From assembly GCA_038236905.1 (NCBI GenBank), contig JBBRZG010000004.1:1-64000 (forward strand): DNA of 64,000 nucleotides. Direction: 5' to 3'. How positions within the stretch are numbered: the first letter of the stretch is position 1; every line of letters starts with the position of its first letter. The notes beneath the pieces are model-generated. The model did not search any database and was not told the DNA's origin. It worked only from the letters and a program-made list of their open reading frames with translations. Below, piece after piece: positions 1 through 7,991 of this stretch. Origin of the DNA: UKL13-2 sp038236905 (GTDB lineage: Bacteria; Pseudomonadota; Gammaproteobacteria; Burkholderiales; Usitatibacteraceae). Made by a program: the position numbers and the translations under genes.

Positions 1-8
1 AGACCATC

Positions 9-140
9 ATGAGCAAAGAATTTGAGAGTGTTGAAATCAACACAGAATTAGTTGCACCGCCTACTAATGAGTCGCTCATTAAACTCGACGATCTTTCTCT
101 AGCGCTCGTCGGTGGCGGTGATATCGCTGTCGCATATTAA
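9..140 (+). CDS. Double-glycine leader peptide precursor (putative secreted hexapeptide)
   Basis: A 43-residue ORF beginning MSKEFESVEI and ending LVGGGDIAVAY. The stretch from residue 23 to 37 has the hydrophobic spacing that C39 peptidases read: Leu at -15, -12 and -7, Val at -4 and Gly-Gly at -2/-1, if the cut is after Gly37. The predicted product is only DIAVAY. The gene is convergent with a C39-peptidase ABC exporter 19 bp away, followed on that strand's upstream side by its HlyD partner, so the cognate processing and export machine is adjacent. No ribosome binding site is visible because only 8 bases precede the ATG, and an in-frame start further upstream outside the window is possible. 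The family is not recognised. The function (signal, bacteriocin fragment or other) is unknown; the precursor role is inferred. Confidence 0.72.
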   Translation: MSKEFESVEINTELVAPPTNESLIKLDDLSLALVGGGDIAVAY

Positions 141-159
141 TTTCCCTAAAATTGCTCGA

Positions 160-2235
160 CTAAGCGTTCAATTCAATTCTTCTAACGCCCGCCACCGATT
201 CAGCCCGATGACTCACCAGCACAATGGTCGAAACGGTTGAAGCGAGGTTGCTTCGAATCTGGCTTTCTTGTCCGGCGTCGATTTGATCCAGGGTTTCGTC
301 GAGGAATAGTACTTGAGGGTGGCGGTAGAGCGCGCGGGCTAACAGTACCCGCTGCTTCTGCCCCCCCGATAATGTGGAGCCCAGCGCGCCAACGAGCGTG
401 GAATAACCCATCGGGAAAGTGCTGATCTCTGCGTCAATTTGCGCGAGTCGGGCGCACTGTTTGATTTCATTCAAATCGAATTCGCCGCCAAACGCGATCG
501 CATCCGCGATTGATCCTAAAAACAAGGTGTCTTCTTGGGTAACCGCGCCCAACTGACCTCGATACATTGCCAAATCCCAATCGCGCAAATCGCGTCCGTT
601 CACCATGACTTGGCCCTCGGTGGGATGCAGCAGCCCCAGCAATACTTTCAACAGAGTCGTTTTACCAGATCCCGATGGGCCGACCAGCGCTACGGTTTCG
701 CCCGGTTTGATATCAAAATTGAGGTTGCGAAAGGCGTAGCCCTCGGGCCCGTAGGCGAATCCCAAATTGCGTGCCTCAATGACTAACGGCTGGGCACTTG
801 AGCCAGTTAAGGCGGGCCCGGTATTGAATGAACCATAGGCTTTTTCTTCCTGCGCGAGCGCGATGTCGGCGATGCGCTCAGCGTGCAAATCGAGCATGCG
901 AAACTCGTTCCATTTTTCGACCAGATTATTCACCCGGGTGAGAAACACCAGCTTAAACCCGAGAAATGCATAAAGCATACCGACCGAAAAAATCCCGTCC
1001 AGCACCAGCAGCGCGCCCAACCAAACGATGATGATACTTTCCAAGCCAAAAATCAGGCCCGCCGCGCCGCGCTGAAAAATGCCCACGTTTTGGACTTTCA
1101 CGCCGGCGTTTATCTGCTCAACCACCAGATTTTGATATGCCATCCGCCGGTCATTTTCGCGCAGGTTGAGTTTGATCGCCATCATGCCGCGCAAGGTCTC
1201 GATAAAGTGTGTGCTGGCTTTAGCTTCATGGGCCAATTGCTCGTCGGTCGCGAACCGCTGCGGATAATAAAAATACCAGCGCAGCATCGCGTAAATGGCA
1301 GCCGCGCTGAGCACGATCACCGTCAGTTTGATGCTGTAAAAAGCCATCACGCTGATGGTCGCAATTACCATCAGGCCATCAATGAAGGTTTCGACAAATG
1401 TTGTGGACAATGTCTTCTGGATCGCATCCACAGAACGAAATTTGGACACAATATCGCCGATGTGCCGCTTTTCAAACCATGCGAGCGGCAGCTTTAAGAG
1501 GTGGTTAAACAGCGCAGTCAGCAATCGCATATTGAAATGGGTGCTGAGATAGACACCCACCCAGGCTCGCACGGCAGTGACAATGACCTGAATAACCACC
1601 AACGCGCCGAACGCGACGCCGAGCACCGTCAACAATTCCCGGTCGCGCCCGACTAGCACCCGATCAACGACCAGCTGCAAAAAAAACGGCATGGCGATCG
1701 CAAAAACTTCCAGCGCCAACGAGATCAACACCAGTTGCGCAATACTTCCCGTGAGTCCGCCACCCACCGATAACAATTGCCACGCGCTGATTTTTTCGCG
1801 CTCATCGACGCGGCGAAAGCTAGCGTTTGGCGTGAACTCCATCGCGATGCCCGTGTAGTGCTTCGACACTTCCGGCAGGATCATTCGGCGCAGGCCCCGC
1901 GCGGGGTCATGCACCGTCAAATATTTACCTGATATTTTAGTCAGGACGACAAAGTGATTCATGTCCCAATGCAGCACCGCAGGCAGCGTCAACTTACCAA
2001 GCGCCTCCAACGGCGCTTGTACCCCGCGCGCCACCAGCCCCATCGACTCCGCCGCCTGCGACAGGTGCTTCAGCGTGACGCCCTTGAGCGATGGCGACAG
2101 CCGCATGCGCATCGCCGAAAGATCGGTCAAGTGGCCGTGGAAAGATGCCACCATGGCAAGGCAGGCGATGCCGCACTCGGGCGCTTCGCTCTGCAGGATA
2201 ACGGGAACGCGACGGGAGAAAATGTTACTGGACAA
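160..2235 (-). CDS. Peptidase domain-containing ABC transporter (C39, CvaB/LagD-type exporter)
   Basis: A 691-residue bifunctional exporter that cleaves double-glycine leaders and pumps the mature peptide across the inner membrane. Residues 1-130 form the C39 peptidase: oxyanion Gln15, catalytic Cys21 (PECGIACLAM), His94 (NHFVVL) and Asp110 (HDPARG). Residues 160-430 hold the transmembrane bundle. The ATPase follows with Walker A GPSGSGKTT, signature LSGGQKQR, Walker B VLFLDE and H-loop SHR. The catalytic residues are intact, so it should be active. The start is TTG, chosen because AGGA lies six bases upstream and the peptidase begins at once. It is downstream of the HlyD gene (126 bp gap) and convergent with the small GG peptide. 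An outer-membrane TolC partner is not in the window. Confidence 0.93.
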   Translation of the reverse strand: MSSNIFSRRVPVILQSEAPECGIACLAMVASFHGHLTDLSAMRMRLSPSLKGVTLKHLSQAAESMGLVARGVQAPLEALGKLTLPAVLHWDMNHFVVLTKISGKYLTVHDPARGLRRMILPEVSKHYTGIAMEFTPNASFRRVDEREKISAWQLLSVGGGLTGSIAQLVLISLALEVFAIAMPFFLQLVVDRVLVGRDRELLTVLGVAFGALVVIQVIVTAVRAWVGVYLSTHFNMRLLTALFNHLLKLPLAWFEKRHIGDIVSKFRSVDAIQKTLSTTFVETFIDGLMVIATISVMAFYSIKLTVIVLSAAAIYAMLRWYFYYPQRFATDEQLAHEAKASTHFIETLRGMMAIKLNLRENDRRMAYQNLVVEQINAGVKVQNVGIFQRGAAGLIFGLESIIIVWLGALLVLDGIFSVGMLYAFLGFKLVFLTRVNNLVEKWNEFRMLDLHAERIADIALAQEEKAYGSFNTGPALTGSSAQPLVIEARNLGFAYGPEGYAFRNLNFDIKPGETVALVGPSGSGKTTLLKVLLGLLHPTEGQVMVNGRDLRDWDLAMYRGQLGAVTQEDTLFLGSIADAIAFGGEFDLNEIKQCARLAQIDAEISTFPMGYSTLVGALGSTLSGGQKQRVLLARALYRHPQVLFLDETLDQIDAGQESQIRSNLASTVSTIVLVSHRAESVAGVRRIELNA

Positions 2236-2361
2236 GAAGATTCCTGGCGAAGAGTTTGATTTTTGAAAGTCAATGGTGCTGTTCGGTCATTGGGTACTTG
2301 TTCGCACTAACCGTTAGCGTTTTAATTTTTATTCGAGTTCATACAACGCTAATCCGAAATA

Positions 2362-3609
2362 TCAAAACCGGCCCCGCAGTTGCATCACCGGTTCAAAAAT
2401 CCATTCGATCAGGCTGCGTTTTTCAAGCAATATGTCGGCATTGACCAACATGCCCGAGCGCAGCGGAAAATCCTGGCCCAGGGCGGCAACGCTTTGTTTA
2501 TCCAGCGTCACCGCAACCCGATAGACCGGTTCACGGGTGGTGGTGGGACCAATTTTTTCGCCTGCCGACCATACCGTTTGGCTGACGTCGGAAATCACGC
2601 CGTGATATTGGCCGAAGCGCTCAAACGGGAACGCCTCATAACGCATCACCACATTTTTGCCTTTACTGACAAACCCAATCGCGCGAGTGGGCACCAACAT
2701 TTCAGCGTGCAGCACACTGCCTTGCGGCAGTACCGTCGCCAGCAAAGCGTCTGCGGCGACCGATTGGCCCTGACTCACCGCGATATTCGTGACGGTGCCA
2801 GTAATCGGCGCGCTGATAATGGTCTCTCGCTTGGCCTCTTCGGTGGCGAGCGTTTGTTGGACTTCACTAATTTGGCGTGACACTTGATCGACCTGCGCGC
2901 GAGATTTCAGCGAGATCGCCGGTTCTTCCATTTTCGCATTACTCAAATCACGATCCAACGTGATTCGACTGCGTTTAAGCGCCTGCAACCGGATCTCCTG
3001 ATCCGTCACTTCATCCTGTTTTTGTCGCGCGACAATATCCGAGACAAAACGCTCGCGAGCCAGGTCGGCAAACCGCTTTGCCTGTTCGCGGGCAGACGCC
3101 AGACGCTGCTCCTGCAATTTCATCTCTCGGTCAATCTGCGCGACCTCAGCCTGAGTATCCAAAACCTTCTTACGAAGCTGCTGAACCTGCTGTTCACCGA
3201 GCTCGCGCAACTGCTCCTGCTCTTTTTCGAGTAGCGCACGCCGTTGTGACAATTCACCCGAAACCAAAGCCCCGGTGGACGAGGAAGCCTGAGTAGCACG
3301 TTCATACGAAATTCTCACCAACGGCGCACCTTCCACGACCTGCTGGCCTTCCTTAACCATCAGCTCTGCGACGCGCCCGGCATCCGGGATCTGCACCCTG
3401 GCGGCACCAACATCCAGCGCTAAAAACCCTTCAACACGTTCGCGGCGGGTGTACTGCCCCCAGACCGCCACAGCAATCATAATCCCCGCGGCGCCAACGG
3501 CGAGCATGGTGAGCGCCCACATCGGCAGCGGACGCGCGATCGTCGCCTCACCGAAAAATTTTTCGCGTTGCGCATCGAGGGCTTCTTGGCGAAACAGTTT
3601 TTGGCTCAT
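2362..3609 (-). CDS. HlyD/CvaA-family periplasmic adaptor subunit
   Basis: A 415-residue membrane fusion protein that would bridge the C39 exporter to a TolC-like outer-membrane channel. A short cytoplasmic N-terminus is followed by one membrane helix at about 29-50. Next come a lipoyl/barrel half-motif, a long Gln/Glu-rich coiled-coil hairpin (about 110-230), the second lipoyl half with the family pattern ISAPITGTVTNI, and a beta-barrel end. The frame is open for another 95 codons upstream, but the ATG giving MSQKLFRQEALD fits the family, whereas the upstream extension reads as hydrophobic nonsense. It is the first gene of a two-gene unit with the exporter and is divergent from pstS. Confidence 0.92.
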   Translation of the reverse strand: MSQKLFRQEALDAQREKFFGEATIARPLPMWALTMLAVGAAGIMIAVAVWGQYTRRERVEGFLALDVGAARVQIPDAGRVAELMVKEGQQVVEGAPLVRISYERATQASSSTGALVSGELSQRRALLEKEQEQLRELGEQQVQQLRKKVLDTQAEVAQIDREMKLQEQRLASAREQAKRFADLARERFVSDIVARQKQDEVTDQEIRLQALKRSRITLDRDLSNAKMEEPAISLKSRAQVDQVSRQISEVQQTLATEEAKRETIISAPITGTVTNIAVSQGQSVAADALLATVLPQGSVLHAEMLVPTRAIGFVSKGKNVVMRYEAFPFERFGQYHGVISDVSQTVWSAGEKIGPTTTREPVYRVAVTLDKQSVAALGQDFPLRSGMLVNADILLEKRSLIEWIFEPVMQLRGRF

Positions 3610-3818
3610 GCGATGAATAAATACGGTTAGCCGACACCCGAGAGGATGCTCAAAAAAATTCCCAAACAACAAATGCTGCCTGATTGTAAAGGATGGGGCG
3701 AATTTTCGCCAAAATGTGACGCTAAACAAGCCGGGGCGGGCCGCCGCGGGCCAAAAATAGAAAACAACGCCGAAGATCGGGCCAAAGACTAGGTCAATCA
3801 AAACGACGGGCTGAAAAG

Positions 3819-3836
3819 CTGTCACGAAGCCGTCAC
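3819..3836 (+). promoter_or_regulatory. Pho box upstream of pstS
   Basis: CTGTCACGAAGCCGTCAC contains two CTGTCAC/CCGTCAC heptamers spaced 11 bp apart, matching the known PhoB box (CTGTCAT, four bases, CTGTCAT). A weak -10 candidate TATCCT lies at 3847-3852, 10 bp after the box, where PhoB-activated promoters place it. It lies 60 bp upstream of the pstS start codon. PhoB itself is not encoded in the window. Confidence 0.82.
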
Positions 3837-3895
3837 ATTTCAGCTTTATCCTCCGTGCAATAAGAATTATTGTCCTTTTTAAACGGAGAACCAAA

Positions 3896-4933
3896 ATGAA
3901 ATTGAACTACATGCTTTCAGGCGTTGCCATGGCGGCGGCGATTTTTGCCAACTCGGTTCATGCCGAGGACATTACTGGCGCAGGCGCAACATTTCCATTT
4001 CCGATCTATTCCAAATGGGCTGAAGAATACAAAAAAATCTCTGGCAACAGCATGAACTATCAGTCGATTGGCTCCGGCGGTGGCATTCGCCAAATCCAAG
4101 CTAAAACAGTGGATTTCGGTGCGTCCGATATGCCACTTACGGTGGAACAGCTGGATAAGGACGGTATGGTGCAATTCCCGGCGATTATCGGCGGCGTGGT
4201 GCCAACGTACAACATTGACGGGATCCCTTCAGGGATGAAGTTCACCGGCCCCGTTTTGGCCGACATCTATTTAGGAAAAATTAAAACTTGGAACGACAAA
4301 TCCATTGCAGATTTGAATCCAGGCACGAAGTTACCAGCTGATCCTATTACCGTTGTCCGTCGCTCCGATGGTTCGGGTACAACCTTTTTATGGGTTGATT
4401 ATTTGTCGAAGGTAAGCGACGAGTGGAAAACCAAAGTAGGCGTTGGCACCGCAGTATCATGGCCTGAAGGTGTGGGCGGCAAGGGCAACGAAGGTGTTTC
4501 TGCTTACGTTCAACGCATCAAGGGCTCGATTGGATATGTTGAGTACGCCTATGCCAAGAAAAACAAAATGGCTTACGGCGCGGTTAAAAATAAGGACGGT
4601 AATTTCGTTATGCCCGATGACCTCACCTTCCAGGCTGCAGCGGCAGGTGCCGATTGGGCAAAAGCGCCGGGTATGAATCTGGTGTTGACCAACCAATCCG
4701 GCAAAGACAGCTACCCGATCACCGGCGCGAGCTTTATCATCATGCACAAATCGCAAGCCAAACCTGAGAAAGCCACGGCAACACTTCAATTCTTCGACTA
4801 TGCGTTTAAAAAAGGCGGCAAAGCTGCGACTGAGTTGGAATATGTACCAATGCCAGCCGCGGTTGTGGCCCTAGTGGAAGACATGTGGAAAAAAGAAATC
4901 AAAACTGCATCCGGCGCAGCGATCTGGAAATAA
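3896..4933 (+). CDS. pstS: Phosphate ABC transporter periplasmic substrate-binding protein PstS
   Basis: A 345-residue phosphate-binding protein of the high-affinity Pst importer. A Sec signal peptide (residues 1-23, cut after VHA) precedes the family start EDITGAGATFPFPIYSKW. Phosphate-contacting segments are visible: the GAGATFP loop, SIGSGGGIRQI, DFGASDMPL and RRSDGSGTTFLW. Length is normal. The start has GGAG upstream (AACGGAGAACCAAAATG). It is the first gene of pstSCAB, preceded by a Pho box and followed by a strong hairpin that would let pstS be expressed above the membrane genes. Confidence 0.97.
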   Translation: MKLNYMLSGVAMAAAIFANSVHAEDITGAGATFPFPIYSKWAEEYKKISGNSMNYQSIGSGGGIRQIQAKTVDFGASDMPLTVEQLDKDGMVQFPAIIGGVVPTYNIDGIPSGMKFTGPVLADIYLGKIKTWNDKSIADLNPGTKLPADPITVVRRSDGSGTTFLWVDYLSKVSDEWKTKVGVGTAVSWPEGVGGKGNEGVSAYVQRIKGSIGYVEYAYAKKNKMAYGAVKNKDGNFVMPDDLTFQAAAAGADWAKAPGMNLVLTNQSGKDSYPITGASFIIMHKSQAKPEKATATLQFFDYAFKKGGKAATELEYVPMPAAVVALVEDMWKKEIKTASGAAIWK

Positions 4934-4978
4934 TACGCATCATCCCGGCCTGAGCATTCCAAGCGCTGGTCATAAATC

Positions 4979-5004
4979 CGGGCCGCTTTTTACAGAGCGG
5001 CCCG
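4979..5004 (+). terminator. Intra-operon hairpin between pstS and pstC
   Basis: A perfect 9-bp inverted repeat, CGGGCCGCT (4979-4987) and AGCGGCCCG (4996-5004), with an 8-base loop, followed by a weak T-rich run (ATTTCTTG). It probably acts as a leaky terminator or 3' stabiliser giving excess PstS relative to PstCAB. Confidence 0.65.
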
Positions 5005-5046
5005 ATTTCTTGTAAAGTCCGATTGCAACCTCTGCAGGTGTAAGCC

Positions 5047-6075
5047 ATGAATAATTCGCATGTTAATACATCCGAGCAATCGACTCAACAAGGCCTTTAC
5101 GTGTCCAAAGAACAGCACCTGCAAGCTCTCTCTGCCAAGCTCGCCCGGCAAAGGTGGCAAGACGTTTTTTTCAAAAACACTACATTGTTTTTTGCCTCAC
5201 TAGTTCTGTTTTTGCTAGGCGCGATTATCTTTTCGCTAACGACTAAATCGATTCCCATTTTTCAACAATTCGGGCTCGGTTTTTTGACCAGCTCCGCATG
5301 GAATCCCGTCACACTTGAGTTCGGCGCTGCCACCGCGATTTATGGCACTCTGGTCACATCCTTTATTGCGCTGTTTATTGGCATCCCGGTAAGTTTTGGA
5401 ATTGCGATTTTTTTAACCGAGTTGAGCCCCGCTTGGTTAAAGCGGCCACTGGGCACCGCCGTTGAATTACTCGCAGGCATTCCGAGCATTATTTATGGCA
5501 TGTGGGGGCTCTTCGTATTCGCGCCCATATTTGCGGAATATGTTCAGCCCGTCATGGCGAAATATCTGGGCGCCATCCCGATCATTGGCAACCTTTTTCA
5601 AGGTGCAGCGATGGGCTTTGGAGTGCTATCGGCGGGTATCATTCTGGCGATCATGATTATTCCTTTCATAGCCTCGGTCATGCGAGATGTATTTGACGTT
5701 GTTCCTCCTGTGTTGAAAGAGTCAGCCTACGGATTGGGCGCAACGACTTGGGAAGTCGTGCGCAATATCGTCCTTCCCTACACGAAGGCGGGCGTGGTTG
5801 GCGGAATCATGCTGGGTTTAGGCAGGGCACTCGGGGAGACCATGGCGGTCACGTTTGTGATTGGTAATACGCCAAAGATTGCTGCCTCACTATTCGCGCC
5901 AGGTACTTCCATCGCCTCGACGCTGGCCAACGAGTTTGCCGAAGCGCGCGACGAATTACACATCTCGGCGCTCATGGCGTTGGGTTTGGTGCTATTCCTC
6001 ATTACATTCATGGTCCTTGCGTTCGCCAAGCTTATGCTGTCGCGGTTGAGCAAACAAGAGGGGAACAAAACATGA
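5047..6075 (+). CDS. pstC: Phosphate ABC transporter permease PstC
   Basis: A 342-residue inner-membrane permease, one of two forming the phosphate channel. After a hydrophilic N-terminus of about 45 residues there are six predicted membrane helices. The binding-protein-dependent permease loop KESAYGLGATTWEVVRNIVLPYTKAGVVGG provides the EAA-type contact with PstB. It begins 113 bp after pstS, past the hairpin, and its end overlaps pstA by four bases (ATGA), so the two are translationally coupled. Confidence 0.96.
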   Translation: MNNSHVNTSEQSTQQGLYVSKEQHLQALSAKLARQRWQDVFFKNTTLFFASLVLFLLGAIIFSLTTKSIPIFQQFGLGFLTSSAWNPVTLEFGAATAIYGTLVTSFIALFIGIPVSFGIAIFLTELSPAWLKRPLGTAVELLAGIPSIIYGMWGLFVFAPIFAEYVQPVMAKYLGAIPIIGNLFQGAAMGFGVLSAGIILAIMIIPFIASVMRDVFDVVPPVLKESAYGLGATTWEVVRNIVLPYTKAGVVGGIMLGLGRALGETMAVTFVIGNTPKIAASLFAPGTSIASTLANEFAEARDELHISALMALGLVLFLITFMVLAFAKLMLSRLSKQEGNKT

Positions 6076-6914
6076 GCCCGCTCTATCGTCGGCGCCTATT
6101 GATTAACCGCACTGCACTTCTATTAGCTGTCTCAGCAATGGCGTTTGGGTTGGCGTTTTTAGCATGGATTTTAGTGGTGCTGGTGTCAAAGGGTATCAGT
6201 GGCCTAAATCTCGCTGTGTTCACTCAAATGACCCCTGCCCCTGGCTCTGAAGGTGGATTAGTTAACGCGATATATGGCAGTTTGGTGATGGTGGGTGTGG
6301 CTACTTTTGTTGCAACGCCGATTGGCATCGCCGCAGGAATCTATCTGGCCGAATATGGTAAGCGCGGCTGGGTAGGCCCCACCACCCGCTTTGTAAATGA
6401 CATCTTATTGTCGGCACCCTCGATTATTCTCGGCTTGTTTGTGTACGCCGTGATCGTCGCCAATGCGAACCATTTTTCCGGTTGGGCAGGTTCAGTCGCG
6501 TTGGCACTCATCGCAATTCCCGTCGTGGTGCGCACCACAGAGAGCATGCTAAATCTCGTGCCGTCGCAGTTAAGAGAGGCTGCCGCCGCACTCGGCGCGC
6601 CGCAGTGGAAAGTTATTATGATCGTCGCACTTCGGGCGGTTAAAGGCGGCATTATCACTGGCATCATGCTGGCGATCGCACGCATTAGTGGCGAAACAGC
6701 ACCGCTATTGTTTACTGCCCTCAACAACCAATTCTGGTCTGCTGACATGAATGCGCCCATTGCAAATCTGCCGGTGGCGATCTTTCAGTTTGCTTTGAGC
6801 CCGTTCGAGAACTGGGTCAATTTAGCTTGGGTAGGTGCGATGTTGATTACCTTCTCGGTGCTGATACTGAACATCATGGCTCGAACTTTATTCGATCAGC
6901 GCCAGAAAAATTAA
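6072..6914 (+). CDS. pstA: Phosphate ABC transporter permease PstA
   Basis: A 280-residue second permease of the Pst channel with six predicted membrane helices. The EAA loop LREAAAALGAPQWKVIMIVALRAVKGG contacts the ATPase. The ATG overlaps the pstC stop codon. Length is usual for the family. Phosphate passes from PstS through PstC-PstA to the cytoplasm, driven by PstB. Confidence 0.96.
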   Translation: MSPLYRRRLLINRTALLLAVSAMAFGLAFLAWILVVLVSKGISGLNLAVFTQMTPAPGSEGGLVNAIYGSLVMVGVATFVATPIGIAAGIYLAEYGKRGWVGPTTRFVNDILLSAPSIILGLFVYAVIVANANHFSGWAGSVALALIAIPVVVRTTESMLNLVPSQLREAAAALGAPQWKVIMIVALRAVKGGIITGIMLAIARISGETAPLLFTALNNQFWSADMNAPIANLPVAIFQFALSPFENWVNLAWVGAMLITFSVLILNIMARTLFDQRQKN

Positions 6915-6949
6915 CCACGAAACTAACTTCACAAGTCCACGGAATTTTT

Positions 6950-7732
6950 ATGACTGATATCGTTTCCTCGGCTCCACCAGAAACTAAAATAAAAGTTGAT
7001 AATCTGCAGTTTTTTTACGGCAGCTTTCAAGGCTTGAAAAATATCAATCTGGATATTCTGGAGCGTCGAATCACCGCCTTTATCGGCCCCTCCGGTTGCG
7101 GCAAATCAACGCTGCTACGCACCCTCAATCGCATGTATGACCTCTACCCCGGCCAGCGCGCCGAGGGCAAGATCATGATGAACGGTAAAAACGTTCTAGA
7201 AAAAGATCAGGATCTGAATTTGTTGCGCGCCAAGGTTGGCATGGTGTTTCAAAAACCCACTCCGTTCCCGATGTCGATTTACGATAACGTGGCGTTTGGT
7301 GTGAAACTCTACGAATCGCTTTCCAAAGCGGAAATGGATGAGCGCGTCGAATGGGCGCTTAACAAAGCCGCGATCTGGAACGAAGCCAAAGACAAATTGA
7401 AGCAATCCGGCTTGTCACTTTCAGGCGGTCAGCAGCAACGTTTGTGCATCGCGCGCGCCGTAGCTGTGAAGCCGGAAGTAGTGTTGCTGGACGAGCCCAC
7501 CTCGGCACTCGATCCCATCTCAACCGCAAAAGTGGAAGAATTGCTGCATGAGTTGAAAGAGGATTACACCATCGCCATCGTCACCCACAACATGCAGCAA
7601 GCAGCCCGCGTGTCGGACTTCACCGCCTATATGTACCTCGGCGAATTGATCGAATACGGCATCACGGATGAATTGTTTATCAAGCCAAAACGCAAAGAAA
7701 CCGAAGATTACATTACCGGTAGATTTGGTTAG
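6950..7732 (+). CDS. pstB: Phosphate ABC transporter ATP-binding protein PstB
   Basis: A 260-residue ATPase of the Pst importer. Walker A GPSGCGKST, Q-loop region FQKPTPFPMSIYDN (typical of PstB), signature LSGGQQQRL, Walker B VVLLDEP and the switch His in IVTHNMQQ are all present. The start chosen (MTDIVSSAPPE) has GGA upstream and gives the usual length; a longer in-frame reading would run into pstA. PhoU, which normally follows pstB in betaproteobacteria, is absent here, and a terminator comes next. Confidence 0.96.
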   Translation: MTDIVSSAPPETKIKVDNLQFFYGSFQGLKNINLDILERRITAFIGPSGCGKSTLLRTLNRMYDLYPGQRAEGKIMMNGKNVLEKDQDLNLLRAKVGMVFQKPTPFPMSIYDNVAFGVKLYESLSKAEMDERVEWALNKAAIWNEAKDKLKQSGLSLSGGQQQRLCIARAVAVKPEVVLLDEPTSALDPISTAKVEELLHELKEDYTIAIVTHNMQQAARVSDFTAYMYLGELIEYGITDELFIKPKRKETEDYITGRFG

Positions 7733-7836
7733 ATTTCAGCTAGGTTCAACTTGAAACTCTAGCGCTAGTGGGCCATTCAAGCTATTTATGGCGAGGAACA
7801 ACCACTAATTAAACACGTCAATATTTGGTCTAATAA

Positions 7837-7862
7837 AAAACGCCCCGGTCAAGGGGCGTTTT
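7837..7862 (+). terminator. Rho-independent terminator after pstB
   Basis: The stem AAAACGCCCC (7837-7846) pairs with GGGGCGTTTT (7853-7862) around a 6-base loop. A-run and T-run flanks allow bidirectional action. It closes the pst operon, confirming that no further gene such as phoU is co-transcribed. Confidence 0.85.
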
Positions 7863-7991
7863 ACATTTCGCGATCAATGATCAGCATGGCGCGTTTTATC
7901 CCGACTCAGTTGACATTGTTTTACACCTATTCATTACGCTGAAATATTGTGCCGCTATCCTACTTTTCCTAAGATTTTCCAAAGAAAAAAT

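Noticed and set aside
883..1497. 204-codon plus-strand frame opposite the C39 exporter
   Set aside because: Antisense to a clearly coding gene with all transporter motifs; no ribosome site or domain.
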